Notes: generated by a model not told the origin, from the sequence alone. A stretch of DNA of 64,000 nt from CAVTUU01 sp045804965 (GCA_045804965.1 JBJMMD010000036.1:30736-94735), one strand, 5' to 3'; positions 55,395-62,790 are shown, counted from the first letter of the stretch. Translations and numbers: made by a program.

Positions 55395-56055
55395 CGTGAT
55401 CGATCCCCCAGACTGACGCGGCGAGGGACGACTCGACGAGATCGCAGAGCACATGGACCACGACCGCATGTAATTCCTGAACAAGCGGTGTTTCGCGGAC
55501 TGGTATCTCGATTGTCACGTTGGCGATCTGAGCTAACCTACTTGGCCGCCTACCGGTCAGCGCCACGACGATTAGTTCACGACTGCGGGCGACGCGCGCG
55601 GCGCGAATAATATTTTCCGATTCTCCGCTCGTGCTGAAGAGAATGAGCACGTCCCCCGGCTGCCCATATGCCGACACCTGTCGAGCGAACACTTCTTCGT
55701 AGCCGTAGTCATTGGCGACTGCAGTTAGAATCGCTGTGTCGGCTGTGAGGGCGAAGGCGTTGTACGCGTCGCGCTCGCGCTGGAAGCGACCGACAAGCTC
55801 AGTGACGAAATGTTGTGCTTCGGCTGCGCTCCCCCCGTTTCCCGCTGCCAAGATACGGCCACCAGTCCGCAGTGCACCGATGATGAGCGTCGCGGTCGCG
55901 CCTATTTCTGTGGCGTGACCGCGCAACAAGCTAAGAGCCTGGCCCAGTCGCTGCTTCCGCTCGTCGAGCATTGTCTGAACCGCAGCAGTGGTCGTGTTCT
56001 GAAGGTTCAGACTCCCACGCGCGGGGATGGTTGACGAACGTCTCGTCGTTTGCAT
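55384..56055 (-). CDS. gmhA: Phosphoheptose isomerase (sedoheptulose 7-phosphate isomerase)
   Basis: 223-residue SIS-domain isomerase that converts sedoheptulose 7-phosphate to D-glycero-D-manno-heptose 7-phosphate, the first step to ADP-heptose. Family blocks are ILAAGNGGSAAEAQHFVTEL, LTADTAILTAVANDYGYEEV, VLILFSTSGESENIIRAARV and QELHAVVVHVLCDLVESSLA, with the active-site Glu and His. The ATG at 56055 is chosen because GAGGAAATTG precedes it. This gives a polar extension of about 28 residues before the usual start helix. It leads the heptose block, followed by gmhB and hldE. Confidence 0.94.
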   Translation of the reverse strand: MQTTRRSSTIPARGSLNLQNTTTAAVQTMLDERKQRLGQALSLLRGHATEIGATATLIIGALRTGGRILAAGNGGSAAEAQHFVTELVGRFQRERDAYNAFALTADTAILTAVANDYGYEEVFARQVSAYGQPGDVLILFSTSGESENIIRAARVARSRELIVVALTGRRPSRLAQIANVTIEIPVRETPLVQELHAVVVHVLCDLVESSLAASVWGIDHDGA

Positions 56056-56203
56056 CAATTTCCTCGCTCTTTTGGCCAATTCGGCAACTGGTGCATCAAA
56101 GCGCCGTTGATATGCTTGTCGCCCGACGTGGCGATGCGGATGCTGTGTCGCTCACCAAGTGAAAAGACGGCGTTGACCTCTGCAAGGTCTGTGGCGGGCG
56201 AAG

Positions 56204-57106
56204 TCAGTGGTGGGCAGAGACCGAGCTTTCCTCCATACCCTCCGAGGAGAGTGAGAAGCTCGGGGTTGATTCATCATCCCTTTCTTCGATTTCCGCAATC
56301 AGATCAGCAAAAAGTTCGGTCGCATTGCGCGTGCGTTCGGTGACCTGAGTTGGCAAACCGAGATGGTAGGTACCACATGGGAGTATGCCGCACCCACCAA
56401 AGCGGCGGATCAACAGCCACTGGACGACAACCTCTTCGCCGGCATGCTCGCGGGGCAGTCTCGGCCAGTAATGAAACGCTCCGACGGCGTTCAACTTGGC
56501 TCGATCGTAAAGCACATTGCTGCCGCCAACCCAAGCCACCTTGTAGCGAACGACCTCGCCCTTCGACGCCAACCGTTCCTCGAGATGAAGCGGATTTGCC
56601 GCGTTGTTCACGAGGTGTCGCTCCCACGGCACCGAGTCAGGAGTGAATGGCTCCGGGAGGACCGGTCCGTCCCAAACTTCGATTTTCTGCTGATCAGGGC
56701 GCACGTCGTTGAGAAATCCAAGACCCGCTGCCGCCGCGCCGACGAAGCCGCACCCCTCTGATCGGATCACGCCGAGCATTCGCTCGAGCACCGGAGGATC
56801 CAGCAGCACGTCGTCGTCGAGATAGTGGACATAAGGCGCATGACTTTGGTCGAGCAAGAACTGGCGCTGCTGCGCCATGCCTCGCCTTGGTAGGTTGCGA
56901 TGCAACTCGACTCGATGACCTCGGCGACGCAAAGCCTGCGCGAGGGCCGCAATCTCTATGCTGTCAAGGTACGCAGCATCCTGCTCAGTCTGATCTGAGA
57001 TCACAACATCGAAATCAGTCAGCGTCTGACCGAGAAGACTCGTCAACACGACCGCTAAACTGGTTTTTCGCCCACAAGTTGGGATTAAGACATCGACCTT
57101 TGCCAT
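56204..57106 (-). CDS. Glycosyltransferase family 2 protein
   Basis: 300-residue GT-A enzyme. It begins AKVDVLIPTCGRKTSLAVVL, contains FDVVISDQTEQD, and has the metal/nucleotide-binding DxD-type motif in YVHYLDDDVLLDPPVLERML. KVAWVGGSNVLYDRAKLNAV and YWPRLPREHAGEEVVVQWLL carry the later acidic region. There is no transmembrane segment, so it is likely a soluble or peripheral inner-side transferase. The start at 57106 is backed by AAGGCGG. It is the first gene of the glycan operon, and the 516 nt upstream without a gene should include the operon promoter. The sugar donor is unknown. Confidence 0.9.
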   Translation of the reverse strand: MAKVDVLIPTCGRKTSLAVVLTSLLGQTLTDFDVVISDQTEQDAAYLDSIEIAALAQALRRRGHRVELHRNLPRRGMAQQRQFLLDQSHAPYVHYLDDDVLLDPPVLERMLGVIRSEGCGFVGAAAAGLGFLNDVRPDQQKIEVWDGPVLPEPFTPDSVPWERHLVNNAANPLHLEERLASKGEVVRYKVAWVGGSNVLYDRAKLNAVGAFHYWPRLPREHAGEEVVVQWLLIRRFGGCGILPCGTYHLGLPTQVTERTRNATELFADLIAEIEERDDESTPSFSLSSEGMEESSVSAHH

Positions 57107-57439
57107 ACGCCGCCTTACAAATTTGTACTCAAGGGATCCAACAAGCCACCGCGAGTCCGTCACCTCGCTGCCGGGACTGATGGTTCGTGGTCCTCGTGCA
57201 ATTTGTGCTGCTGAGCGCCGAAAGGGAAAGTGACCCAAGCCGATCGCCCTCGGAGAAGCCAGAAGCAGAAGTCATGCCATTACATCTGCGAGAGACGTAG
57301 CCGCGGAGTTCGATCAAGCGATGCACGTCGTGTTTAGGCTCAATCAGTTATCACATGACCATGGGAACGAAGAGTGTGGACCGACAAGTCTCCGTCGTCT
57401 CGCCCAATCACTCCTCTTCAGCGATCCGTCGGTGAGAGT

Positions 57440-57455
57440 TGACGGTGCACCGTCA
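57440..57455. promoter_or_regulatory. 16-bp perfect palindrome (possible operator) in an ORF-free gap
   Basis: TGACGGTGCACCGTCA is a perfect 16-base palindrome within a 516-nt stretch (57107-57622) that shows no supported gene. Its left half forms a TTGACG box that could be a -35 element. It lies about 330 nt upstream of the glycan operon on the minus strand. Operator function is only suggested by symmetry. Confidence 0.28.
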
Positions 57456-57622
57456 CTTCTCCTTGCCGCTCGCAATCCGCGCCGGAGTGCGGGCCAACGG
57501 GAGACATCAAGATCCAGCGCGAGGATGAAAGGCGTATCGTAGGGCGCTGCGTGACACGATGCGTCATTGTCCGCTAGGAAGCCTCGGCGGCGCGGTCGCC
57601 CTCGATTCTGAGGAGGCGTGAT

Positions 57623-57826
57623 TTACGGTTCGATGGCAAGGTCGACTCTGCCAGGTCGCGCAGAGAGGGCAGGTTCGAGCACTTCCGGACGGTTCGTCGT
57701 CATTGCGAAAATCACGTCGCAATCTTCGCGAAAGCCATCGAGTTCATTGAGGAGCTCAAATAGCAGCGGACCACAACCGGGCCGAGTACTACTTCGTTCT
57801 GTCGCGATGAGGTCGCGATGATCTAC
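57623..57826 (-). pseudogene. Fragment of an AAA+ ATPase
   Basis: A short stretch is clearly homologous to the end of an AAA+ ATPase module of the FtsH/Cdc48 type: DLIATERSS (Walker B region remnant), GPLLFELLNELDGF, DVIFAMTTNRPEVLEPAL (sensor 1 Asn) and SARPGRVDLAIEP, where a stop codon interrupts just before the expected PLPD segment. Walker A and the lid are missing. Possible continuation after the stop in another frame (SRLLRIEGDR) suggests a frameshift. The codons upstream encode unrelated sequence. This looks like a decayed remnant, consistent with an unstable accessory region. Confidence 0.7.
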
Positions 57827-57969
57827 ATGGTCGGGGATAAAGTGCGCGACTTCTCGTACTTGGTGAAGCCGCCTGCACGTCGGCGGGGCTTCCCGGTCTT
57901 CGGATTGATTGCACAGTGCGGGCAGTCCACCGACTCGCCTGGCCGCCTCCGATGGGGTTGGGTCGCCCC

Positions 57970-58386
57970 TTAGCCGCGCTCGAGCTCCTCGATCGCGTCG
58001 CGCATCCACCCCTTGACCCAGTCGTCGGCTTCCTGGGCAAGCGCCTGCCGCAGCGCGGGGAGCGCCTCCGTCGCGCCCAGGTCCGCCAGCGCCATCGCCG
58101 CATGGGCGCGCAGCAGCCAGTGGTCCTCACTGGTGAGCGCGTCGATCAGCAGCGGGACGGCCGGGCGGTAGCCTGTGCTGCCCAGGCCCAGGGAGAGCGT
58201 CTTGCGTACGTTCAGATCATCTTCGACTACGTAGCGTTTGAAGAGATCGTAGCCCGTGCGCGGGTCTCCAATTCTCCTGAGGGCGCCGGCCGCCTCATCA
58301 CGCACATTCGAATCTGGATCGTTGAGCGCATGCAGCAACATCGGCAGCGCCGCGTGCAGACCGCGCCTGGCCACCCGGTTTCTCAT
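57970..58386 (-). CDS. HEAT-repeat protein
   Basis: 138-residue protein made of about four HEAT/PBS-lyase-type helical repeats: LPMLLHALNDPDSNVRDEAA, ALRRIGDPRTGYDLFKRYVV, AVPLLIDALTSEDHWLLRAH and AMALADLGATEALPALRQAL. The terminal WVKGWMRDAIEELERG forms a capping helix. Such solenoids mediate protein-protein contacts. No catalytic residues are expected. The N-terminus begins directly at a repeat, so it may be a truncated copy of a longer protein. It lies next to an AAA fragment on the same strand in a region with signs of decay. Confidence 0.78.
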   Translation of the reverse strand: MRNRVARRGLHAALPMLLHALNDPDSNVRDEAAGALRRIGDPRTGYDLFKRYVVEDDLNVRKTLSLGLGSTGYRPAVPLLIDALTSEDHWLLRAHAAMALADLGATEALPALRQALAQEADDWVKGWMRDAIEELERG

Positions 58387-58540
58387 CTATGTTGAAGCGT
58401 AAGCCGATTGAAATGACGTTTAGTGGGGAAGCATCAGGTATAGTGCCGGGCGAATCCGCGCGGTCGCGCGAGAGAGGCGCGCCGAATATGGTGGCCGCAC
58501 GATTGCGGATCGCGGTGCGAACAACTTTCAGGAGGTTGTG

Positions 58541-59668
58541 ATGGCGCAGTTAACAGGAACCGCAGTCTCTCCCGAGGCCATGGCCGCGGCGATTGCAGAG
58601 AATCACGCTACGGCGGTCGAATTCCCTTCCACGATGTTCGCCGACAACGCGCCAGTCGGCGAGATCGCTCAGCGCATGGTCGACGGCCGGTACGATAAGG
58701 CCTTCATGCTCAGCGAGATCGAGCGCTTCACCGAGGTCAAGGCCGACATTCCCTCGAATCCGGGGAAAGTCCTCTTCGTCGTCCCGCAGCACGGCTATTG
58801 GGCGTCCGAACTGACGCTGCCCGATCAAGTGTTCCGCGCCGCAGGATACGAGGTCGACTACGCCACGCCGTACGGGGAGCGGCCCTTCCCGTACGGCGTC
58901 AGCATGGACACCACGTTCCGCGATCAGGCGTGGCACGAGGCCCAGGTCTCGCCAGGTGAAGCGGCGCTGGGGCAGCGGTATCACGATCAAACGACGGTCG
59001 AAGGGCAACGGCTGAACACGCCGCGCAACCTGGACGCCTGGCTGCCGCCGACGCCTCGGCCGCACGATGGTGAGGCAGCGCGCGAGCCCTTCCGCGCAGC
59101 CCTGTCCAAAGGCCTGCTCGAGGCGACGCAGTACGCCGCCCTCGTCCTCGTCGGCGGCGCCGGCGCCTACATGGACCTTGGTGGCAATACGTCGGTCCGC
59201 CCGCTGGTTGCGTTGTTCGCCGCCCTGAACCGGCCGGTGGTGGCAATCTGCTACGGCGTCGAGGTCCTCATCCAGGCGGCCGATCCGAAGACGAAGCTGC
59301 CGCTCGTCTGGGGCCGCCTCGTGACCGGTCATTCCGAGCAGGACGACTACACCTACGGGACGACGGACATTCCGGTCGAAGGCGGCTACGGTCCCAACTA
59401 CGGCTCGGCGCCGATCACCCTCGAACAGATGATCAAGCAATATACCGGGCCGCTGGGCGGGTTCATCTCGCGGAATGGCAGCCCGTACATGGTGGTCGTC
59501 GATGCGCCGTTCATCACCGCGCGAACCACGCCCGACGGCTATCCAGCCGCCGTGCTGGCCCTCGCGCTGATGCACGGAGCGGGGCAGCTGCCGGCGAAGT
59601 ATGTCGTTGACTCGGACGGCCGCGGTCACGAACCTTCGGCTGCTGAGGTTCGCCGGATCGCCGTCTAA
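58541..59668 (+). CDS. DJ-1/PfpI-like (class I glutamine amidotransferase fold) protein
   Basis: 375-residue protein with the DJ-1/PfpI fold in its central part. KVLFVVPQHGYWASELTLPD and VFRAAGYEVDYATPYGERPF form the first strands. VLVGGAGAYMDLGGN precedes RPVVAICYGVEVLIQAADP, where Cys in the nucleophile elbow is followed by Tyr-Gly rather than His. GRLVTGHSEQDDYTYGTTDI and VVVDAPFITARTTPDGYPAA close the domain, as in Hsp31-like large members. The first 60 residues are a family-unknown helical extension. AGGAGG sits 5 nt before the ATG. It could be a glyoxalase III-type deglycase or an amidase. The substrate is unknown. Confidence 0.85.
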   Translation: MAQLTGTAVSPEAMAAAIAENHATAVEFPSTMFADNAPVGEIAQRMVDGRYDKAFMLSEIERFTEVKADIPSNPGKVLFVVPQHGYWASELTLPDQVFRAAGYEVDYATPYGERPFPYGVSMDTTFRDQAWHEAQVSPGEAALGQRYHDQTTVEGQRLNTPRNLDAWLPPTPRPHDGEAAREPFRAALSKGLLEATQYAALVLVGGAGAYMDLGGNTSVRPLVALFAALNRPVVAICYGVEVLIQAADPKTKLPLVWGRLVTGHSEQDDYTYGTTDIPVEGGYGPNYGSAPITLEQMIKQYTGPLGGFISRNGSPYMVVVDAPFITARTTPDGYPAAVLALALMHGAGQLPAKYVVDSDGRGHEPSAAEVRRIAV

Positions 59669-60086
59669 GTCACGGATTCAATGCTCGGCGGGGCAGCGGG
59701 TTCAGGCCGAGAGACCTTGCTGCAAACTCAATTGCGCGCCGGTGTGATCACGACTGAGCCGCGATGCCCAAGGCGACAATTGAGTTCAACTCCAGCGCCG
59801 CCGCGGCAGCCGGCAGGCGTCTGCCGAGCGGACCGAGGCGCAGGTCGTGTTGTTGCGGAAGTTGACGGTCCGCTACGACTGCCACGCTACTTTTTTGCTC
59901 GCTATCCTTCACCTTGCCAGCAGGCTCATGTGTTTGCGCTTTCTAGTCCGCGCTGAGGGACGGACTGACTGAAGTGAGGTCTTAATTGTTTGTAGTGCAC
60001 CCCAGCACGCTCAATTGGCTATTCGTCGATTTGCTCGGGCAATTGCGTCGACCATTTGGTTGTCAGTTGGGTTGTCAAAACGCAAA
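59669..60086. other. Gap without supported gene
   Basis: About 420 nt after the PfpI-like gene contain only short frames in mixed phases. One stretch near 59820-59930 reads as plausible protein in one frame (AERTEAQVVLLRKLTVRYD) without start or family, so it may be a remnant. Nothing else is recognised before the hairpin at 60087. Confidence 0.5.
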
Positions 60087-60114
60087 GCCGGCAAAGAGCT
60101 CTGCCCTTGCCGGC
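60087..60114 (-). terminator. Hairpin downstream of the tRNA-Lys fragment
   Basis: GCCGGCAA (60087-60094) and TTGCCGGC (60107-60114) form an 8-bp stem. On the minus strand it is followed by TTTGCGTTTTG. It lies 35 nt past the tRNA-Lys 3' end, the normal place for its terminator, so the tRNA's own downstream flank is preserved. A second small hairpin (ACCCG/CGGGT with a T-run on the plus strand, 60123-60143) lies between them. Confidence 0.65.
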
Positions 60115-60148
60115 TGCAATTTACCCGTCGTTTCGGGTTTTTTCTTAG

Positions 60149-60190
60149 TGAGCCGTGAAGGACTCGAACCTTCAACCAACTGATTAAGAG
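60149..60190 (-). tRNA. 3'-half fragment of tRNA-Lys(CUU), candidate attachment site
   Basis: On the minus strand the sequence runs from the anticodon loop (CTCTTAA, anticodon CTT) through TCAGT, variable loop, T arm GAAGG-TTCGAGT-CCTTC, to the acceptor 3' strand ACGGCTC and discriminator A. The 5' half (acceptor 5' strand, D arm, anticodon 5' stem) is missing. Upstream of the loop the sequence (CCGCGTCATT) bears no resemblance to a tRNA. A break exactly at the anticodon loop is typical of tyrosine-recombinase integration. The element would then extend to the right of 60190. Confidence 0.85.
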
Positions 60191-60272
60191 AATGACGCGG
60201 GTTGTCTCCAGCGGTAAATAGTCGTTCACAATGTCGCGATTTAGCCTTGATTCCAGCGCGATTCGTTCATAG

Positions 60273-60566
60273 TTGTCTATAGTCGTCAATTGGATTGGGC
60301 ATCAGTTCGGGCATCAGCGCTGCACGCATCATGCGGCCTTACTCGCCGAGCTCGAGCAATTGCCGCCACTCCCACCGACATCGATCACCACGAAGCGGCC
60401 CATATCGATGTGGACGCCGGCGCCGCAGATCGTCCAAGTCGGCAGCATCGAGTGCTTGCTGTGCCGCGGCTGTGGCGTGCTGGCCTGGCGCGGAAGCACG
60501 GTCTTTAACCACGATTCGAACGCGGCGTACTGCTTCGAATGCACGCCGGTTGCGCTCTCAGCCTAA
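60273..60566 (+). CDS. Possible small zinc-ribbon-like protein
   Basis: A 97-codon frame starting with TTG. Its C-terminal part has two Cys pairs, IECLLCRGCG and YCFECTP, about 20 residues apart, with WRGSTVFNHDSNAAYC between them, resembling a small zinc ribbon. The N-terminal 40 residues look noncoding and span the sequence just beyond the tRNA-Lys break, so the true start may be later (for instance near TTKRPISMWTPAP). No ribosome site or family was recognised. It may equally be a chance frame. Confidence 0.3.
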   Translation: MSIVVNWIGHQFGHQRCTHHAALLAELEQLPPLPPTSITTKRPISMWTPAPQIVQVGSIECLLCRGCGVLAWRGSTVFNHDSNAAYCFECTPVALSA

Positions 60567-60637
60567 TTGATCGTCGACGTTTCAGGCGCCGCCAAGTGTG
60601 ACAGCGCCCCTGTCTTGACCCGAAAGGATCGCGCCCC

Positions 60638-60784
60638 ATGTCGCCAATGAATCGGCGTCTGTTTGCGAAGACCGGGCTCGGAGCAATAGCAGCCGCTTTG
60701 CCACTCGGCGCCCATGCCGCGGCCGCGCTGCCCGCTCACGAGGCGCCCGCGGTGAGCGGTAATGACGACTTCGAGCTGCACTAG
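60638..60784 (+). CDS. Tat-type leader ORF ending at an in-frame TAG
   Basis: 48 codons: a short start, then a twin-arginine motif NRRLFAKTG and the hydrophobic stretch LGAIAAALPLGAHAAAALPA, ending in the likely signal-peptidase region AHA and a short polar tail (SGNDDFELH). A GAAAGGAT purine run precedes the ATG by 8 nt. The TAG at 60782-60784 is followed immediately and in the same frame by a 76-codon ORF. Read through, the two give a plausible exported protein of about 125 residues. Either the gene carries a nonsense mutation, the stop is read through, or translation restarts at the adjacent GTG. Confidence 0.55.
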   Translation: MSPMNRRLFAKTGLGAIAAALPLGAHAAAALPAHEAPAVSGNDDFELH

Positions 60785-61015
60785 GTGACCGAGCGCGTGG
60801 ACATGCAGAGGATGGGCGGGCTGACGTCGCATCCGTTCACGGCCAAGGAAATACGAGTTGTGCGGCGCGTCGTGCTTGAGTGTGACGACCGGGGCCAGAC
60901 AACGCTGATCGTGACCAATCCCGCCCTGGACTGGCCGGACGAGAGCGCCACCGCCCTTGAGTTGACCGTGGCGCATACCGTCGCGCTCCGGCAGGCGCTC
61001 GGCATCGGCGAATAG
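60785..61015 (+). CDS. Small protein following the Tat-leader ORF in the same frame
   Basis: 76 codons from a GTG that directly follows the TAG of the preceding ORF. The protein (MTERVDMQRMGGLTSHPFTA, then VRRVVLECDDRGQTTLIVTN and ALELTVAHTVALRQALGIGE) has a balanced composition and predicted beta strands and helix, so it looks like a real domain. No ribosome site is seen for the GTG other than within the preceding codons. I recognise no family. It is best read as the C-terminal part of the same exported protein. Palindrome copy A follows its stop by 26 nt. Confidence 0.55.
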   Translation: MTERVDMQRMGGLTSHPFTAKEIRVVRRVVLECDDRGQTTLIVTNPALDWPDESATALELTVAHTVALRQALGIGE

Positions 61016-61041
61016 TCGGCAGCCAACCGGCAAGCGGCAAC

Positions 61042-61067
61042 CGGCCTCGGGTTTGGGCTCGGGGCCG
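61042..61067 (+). repeat. Terminator-like palindrome, copy A
   Basis: CGGCCTCGGG ... CTCGGGGCCG forms an 8-bp stem followed by CGTTCTTTATG. It is the most divergent of five related palindromes between 61.0 and 63.3 kb and lies just after the Tat-leader gene pair. Confidence 0.7.
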
Positions 61068-61194
61068 CGTTCTTTATGATGTAAGCGGGTCCGCGCCTGC
61101 GAAACCTGCGCACTGCCGGACGGGAGTAAAATGCGGGCAGGTCCCGCCGCGACCGCGGTGGCCGCTCGGCGGGCACGCGCAGGAGGAGAACATC

Positions 61195-61488
61195 ATGGCT
61201 CGGTACGTTGTGCTCATTGACTTTACCGATCAAGGTGTGCGTAGTGCCAAGGAGACCGTGCAACGATCCCGCCAGGCCCGCGCCGACTGGGAACGTCGCG
61301 GTGTGCGGATGGAGGCGGTCTACTGGACGCTGGGGGAGCATGACATCGTCGGCATCGTCGACGCCCCGGACGACGCGACCCTGGCGGCGACGCTGCTCGA
61401 GTTAGCCGGCGCAGGCAACGTCCGCACCAAGACGATGCGGGCCTTCGACGAAGGCGAGATGCAAGCCGTCCTCGGCCAGCTCGGCTGA
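61195..61488 (+). CDS. GYD domain-containing protein
   Basis: 97-residue protein of the GYD family, a ferredoxin-like dimeric alpha/beta-barrel fold. It begins ARYVVLIDFTDQGVRSAKET, continues with RRGVRMEAVYWTLGEHDIVG and IVDAPDDATLAATLLELAGA, and ends NVRTKTMRAFDEGEMQAVLG, a full-length match to the family pattern. The biochemical role of GYD proteins is not established. AGGAGGAG precedes the ATG by 6 nt, a strong ribosome site. Palindrome copies B and C lie in the 446-nt gap that follows and otherwise contains no supported gene. Confidence 0.9.
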   Translation: MARYVVLIDFTDQGVRSAKETVQRSRQARADWERRGVRMEAVYWTLGEHDIVGIVDAPDDATLAATLLELAGAGNVRTKTMRAFDEGEMQAVLGQLG

Positions 61489-61673
61489 GGCGGTGCCTCG
61501 TCGCCTCAAGCAAACGCCGAAACACTGTAAGACCCTCACGCTGCGGGTGACGGCGCGTGCTGGATCGAAATCGTGCGAAGAGCAAAGGCTGATTCGGGCG
61601 CTGAGACCAGGCACAAGCACCGCACCGCTCTTCCCCCCGTTCCGGTAAGAGCAGCCCACGCCCGGGCCAGTGG

Positions 61674-61705
61674 AACGGCCCTGGGCTCCGGCGCGGGGCC
61701 GTTTG
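61674..61705 (+). repeat. Terminator-like palindrome, copy B
   Basis: AACGGCCCTGGGCTCCGG followed by CGCGGGGCCGTTTGC, sharing the core and the GGGGCCGTTTGC end with copy C. It lies about 185 nt after the GYD gene. Confidence 0.8.
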
Positions 61706-61812
61706 CTGTTGCGCAATTGCCACGCTGCCGGTGACGAACGCAACGCTACTGCCATAGCCGCGGACCTACTCTTACGTCTCCCGCGGGTTGCAGTCCGGGG
61801 GGAAGGGGGAAA

Positions 61813-61848
61813 GCAAACGGCCTCGGGCGTCGGCGCGGGGCCGTTTGC
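61813..61848 (+). repeat. Terminator-like palindrome, copy C
   Basis: GCAAACGGCCTCGGGCGT followed by CGGCGCGGGGCCGTTTGC. The arms GCAAACGGCC and GGCCGTTTGC are perfectly complementary, giving the longest stem of the five copies. It lies 86 nt before the PEBP-family ATG. Confidence 0.88.
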
Positions 61849-61934
61849 GCGTTGACGGCTGCCCGTGCAGGTGCGACCATCCCGCCTCGGTGTTTATGTC
61901 CGCTGCAGCGGTCCCACGACGAAAGGAGACAGCT

Positions 61935-62636
61935 ATGCGCAACCCGCTCGTGAATCGACGGATGCTGTTGGGCCAAGGTGTCGCGGCCGGCGTGGGCGCG
62001 GCGGGAGTGAACTGCTTTGGCCGGCAAGTCGCGGCCGCCCAGTCGACGCCCACCGTCGAGCAACCGCAGGCGGGCTGCGACCCGCTGGCGCTCTTGCCCG
62101 TGGTCCCGTCGTTCACGTTGTCCAGCACCGACGTCGCTGACGGCGAGGTGATGGGCACACCGCAGATGAGCGGCATCGCCGGGGCCGGCGGCCAGGACCG
62201 CTCGCCCCAGTTGACCTGGAGCGGGTTCCCGGACACGACCATGAGCTTCTGCGTCACGATGTACGACCCGGACGCGGCGACCGAAAGCGGTTTCTGGCAC
62301 TGGGCCGTGGTCGACGTCCCGGGCAACGTCACCGCGCTTGCAAGCGGTGCCGGGGCCGCCGGCGACGGCCAACTGCCGGCCGGCGCGTTCCAGCTCCCCA
62401 ACGACCTGCGGTTGGCCCAGTACCTCGGCGCGGCGCCGCCGCCGACCGATCCGCCCCATCGCTACTACCTCGTCGTCTCCGCGCTCGACGTCACCTCGCT
62501 CGGAGTGCCGAAGGACGCCACCCCCGCCTTCCTCGGGTTCAACATCGGCCAACACATCGTCGGCCGCGCCGTGCTGGTGCCCCTGGCCCGTGGCCAGGCC
62601 GCCGGCACACCCGCAGCGGGCACACCAGCGCCGTAG
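61935..62636 (+). CDS. Exported PEBP-family (YbhB/YbcL, Raf-kinase-inhibitor-like) protein
   Basis: 233-residue phosphatidylethanolamine-binding protein homologue. The N-terminus carries a twin-arginine-like leader (NRRMLLGQGVAAGVGAAG) followed by a TPT linker. The fold then shows SPQLTWSGFPDTTMSFCVTM, YDPDAATESGFWHWAVVDVP and PPPTDPPHRYYLVVSALDV, matching the PEBP anion-binding pocket (D-P-D-A, G-x-W-H-W, HRY). The C-terminus is an Ala/Gly/Thr/Pro tail. Function of bacterial members is mostly unknown. Ligand binding or inhibition of secreted hydrolases has been proposed. AAAGGAGA precedes the ATG. Palindromes flank the gene on both sides. Confidence 0.9.
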   Translation: MRNPLVNRRMLLGQGVAAGVGAAGVNCFGRQVAAAQSTPTVEQPQAGCDPLALLPVVPSFTLSSTDVADGEVMGTPQMSGIAGAGGQDRSPQLTWSGFPDTTMSFCVTMYDPDAATESGFWHWAVVDVPGNVTALASGAGAAGDGQLPAGAFQLPNDLRLAQYLGAAPPPTDPPHRYYLVVSALDVTSLGVPKDATPAFLGFNIGQHIVGRAVLVPLARGQAAGTPAAGTPAP

Positions 62637-62760
62637 TCCAGAGGCGATTATGGGGGCGAGGGAGAGTGGGCTCTCCCTCGGCACGGGCTAGCGCTTCGTC
62701 CAGCGAAACCACCCAACGGGCGCTCATCATCGACGAATACGGGTTCCGCATCGGAACAGT

Positions 62761-62790
62761 AACGGCCTCGGGCTTCGGCGCGGGGCCGAT
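62761..62790 (+). repeat. Terminator-like palindrome, copy D
   Basis: AACGGCCTCGGGCTTCGG followed by CGCGGGGCCGAT. The T-rich side is broken (GATTGCTTTGGG). It lies about 125 nt after the PEBP gene. Confidence 0.85.

Noticed and set aside
58550..59629. 359-codon minus-strand frame opposite the PfpI-like gene
   Set aside because: The plus-strand gene has AGGAGG at its start and a recognisable nucleophile elbow. The minus frame is Arg-rich with no motif.
59986..60183. Plus-strand frame ending SREGLEPSTN
   Set aside because: This ending is the well-known antisense translation of a tRNA-Lys 3' end, not a gene.
61746..62684. 312-codon minus-strand frame opposite the PEBP-like gene
   Set aside because: The plus-strand PEBP motifs and Shine-Dalgarno are clear. 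The antisense frame is Arg/Gly/His-rich and runs through palindrome C.
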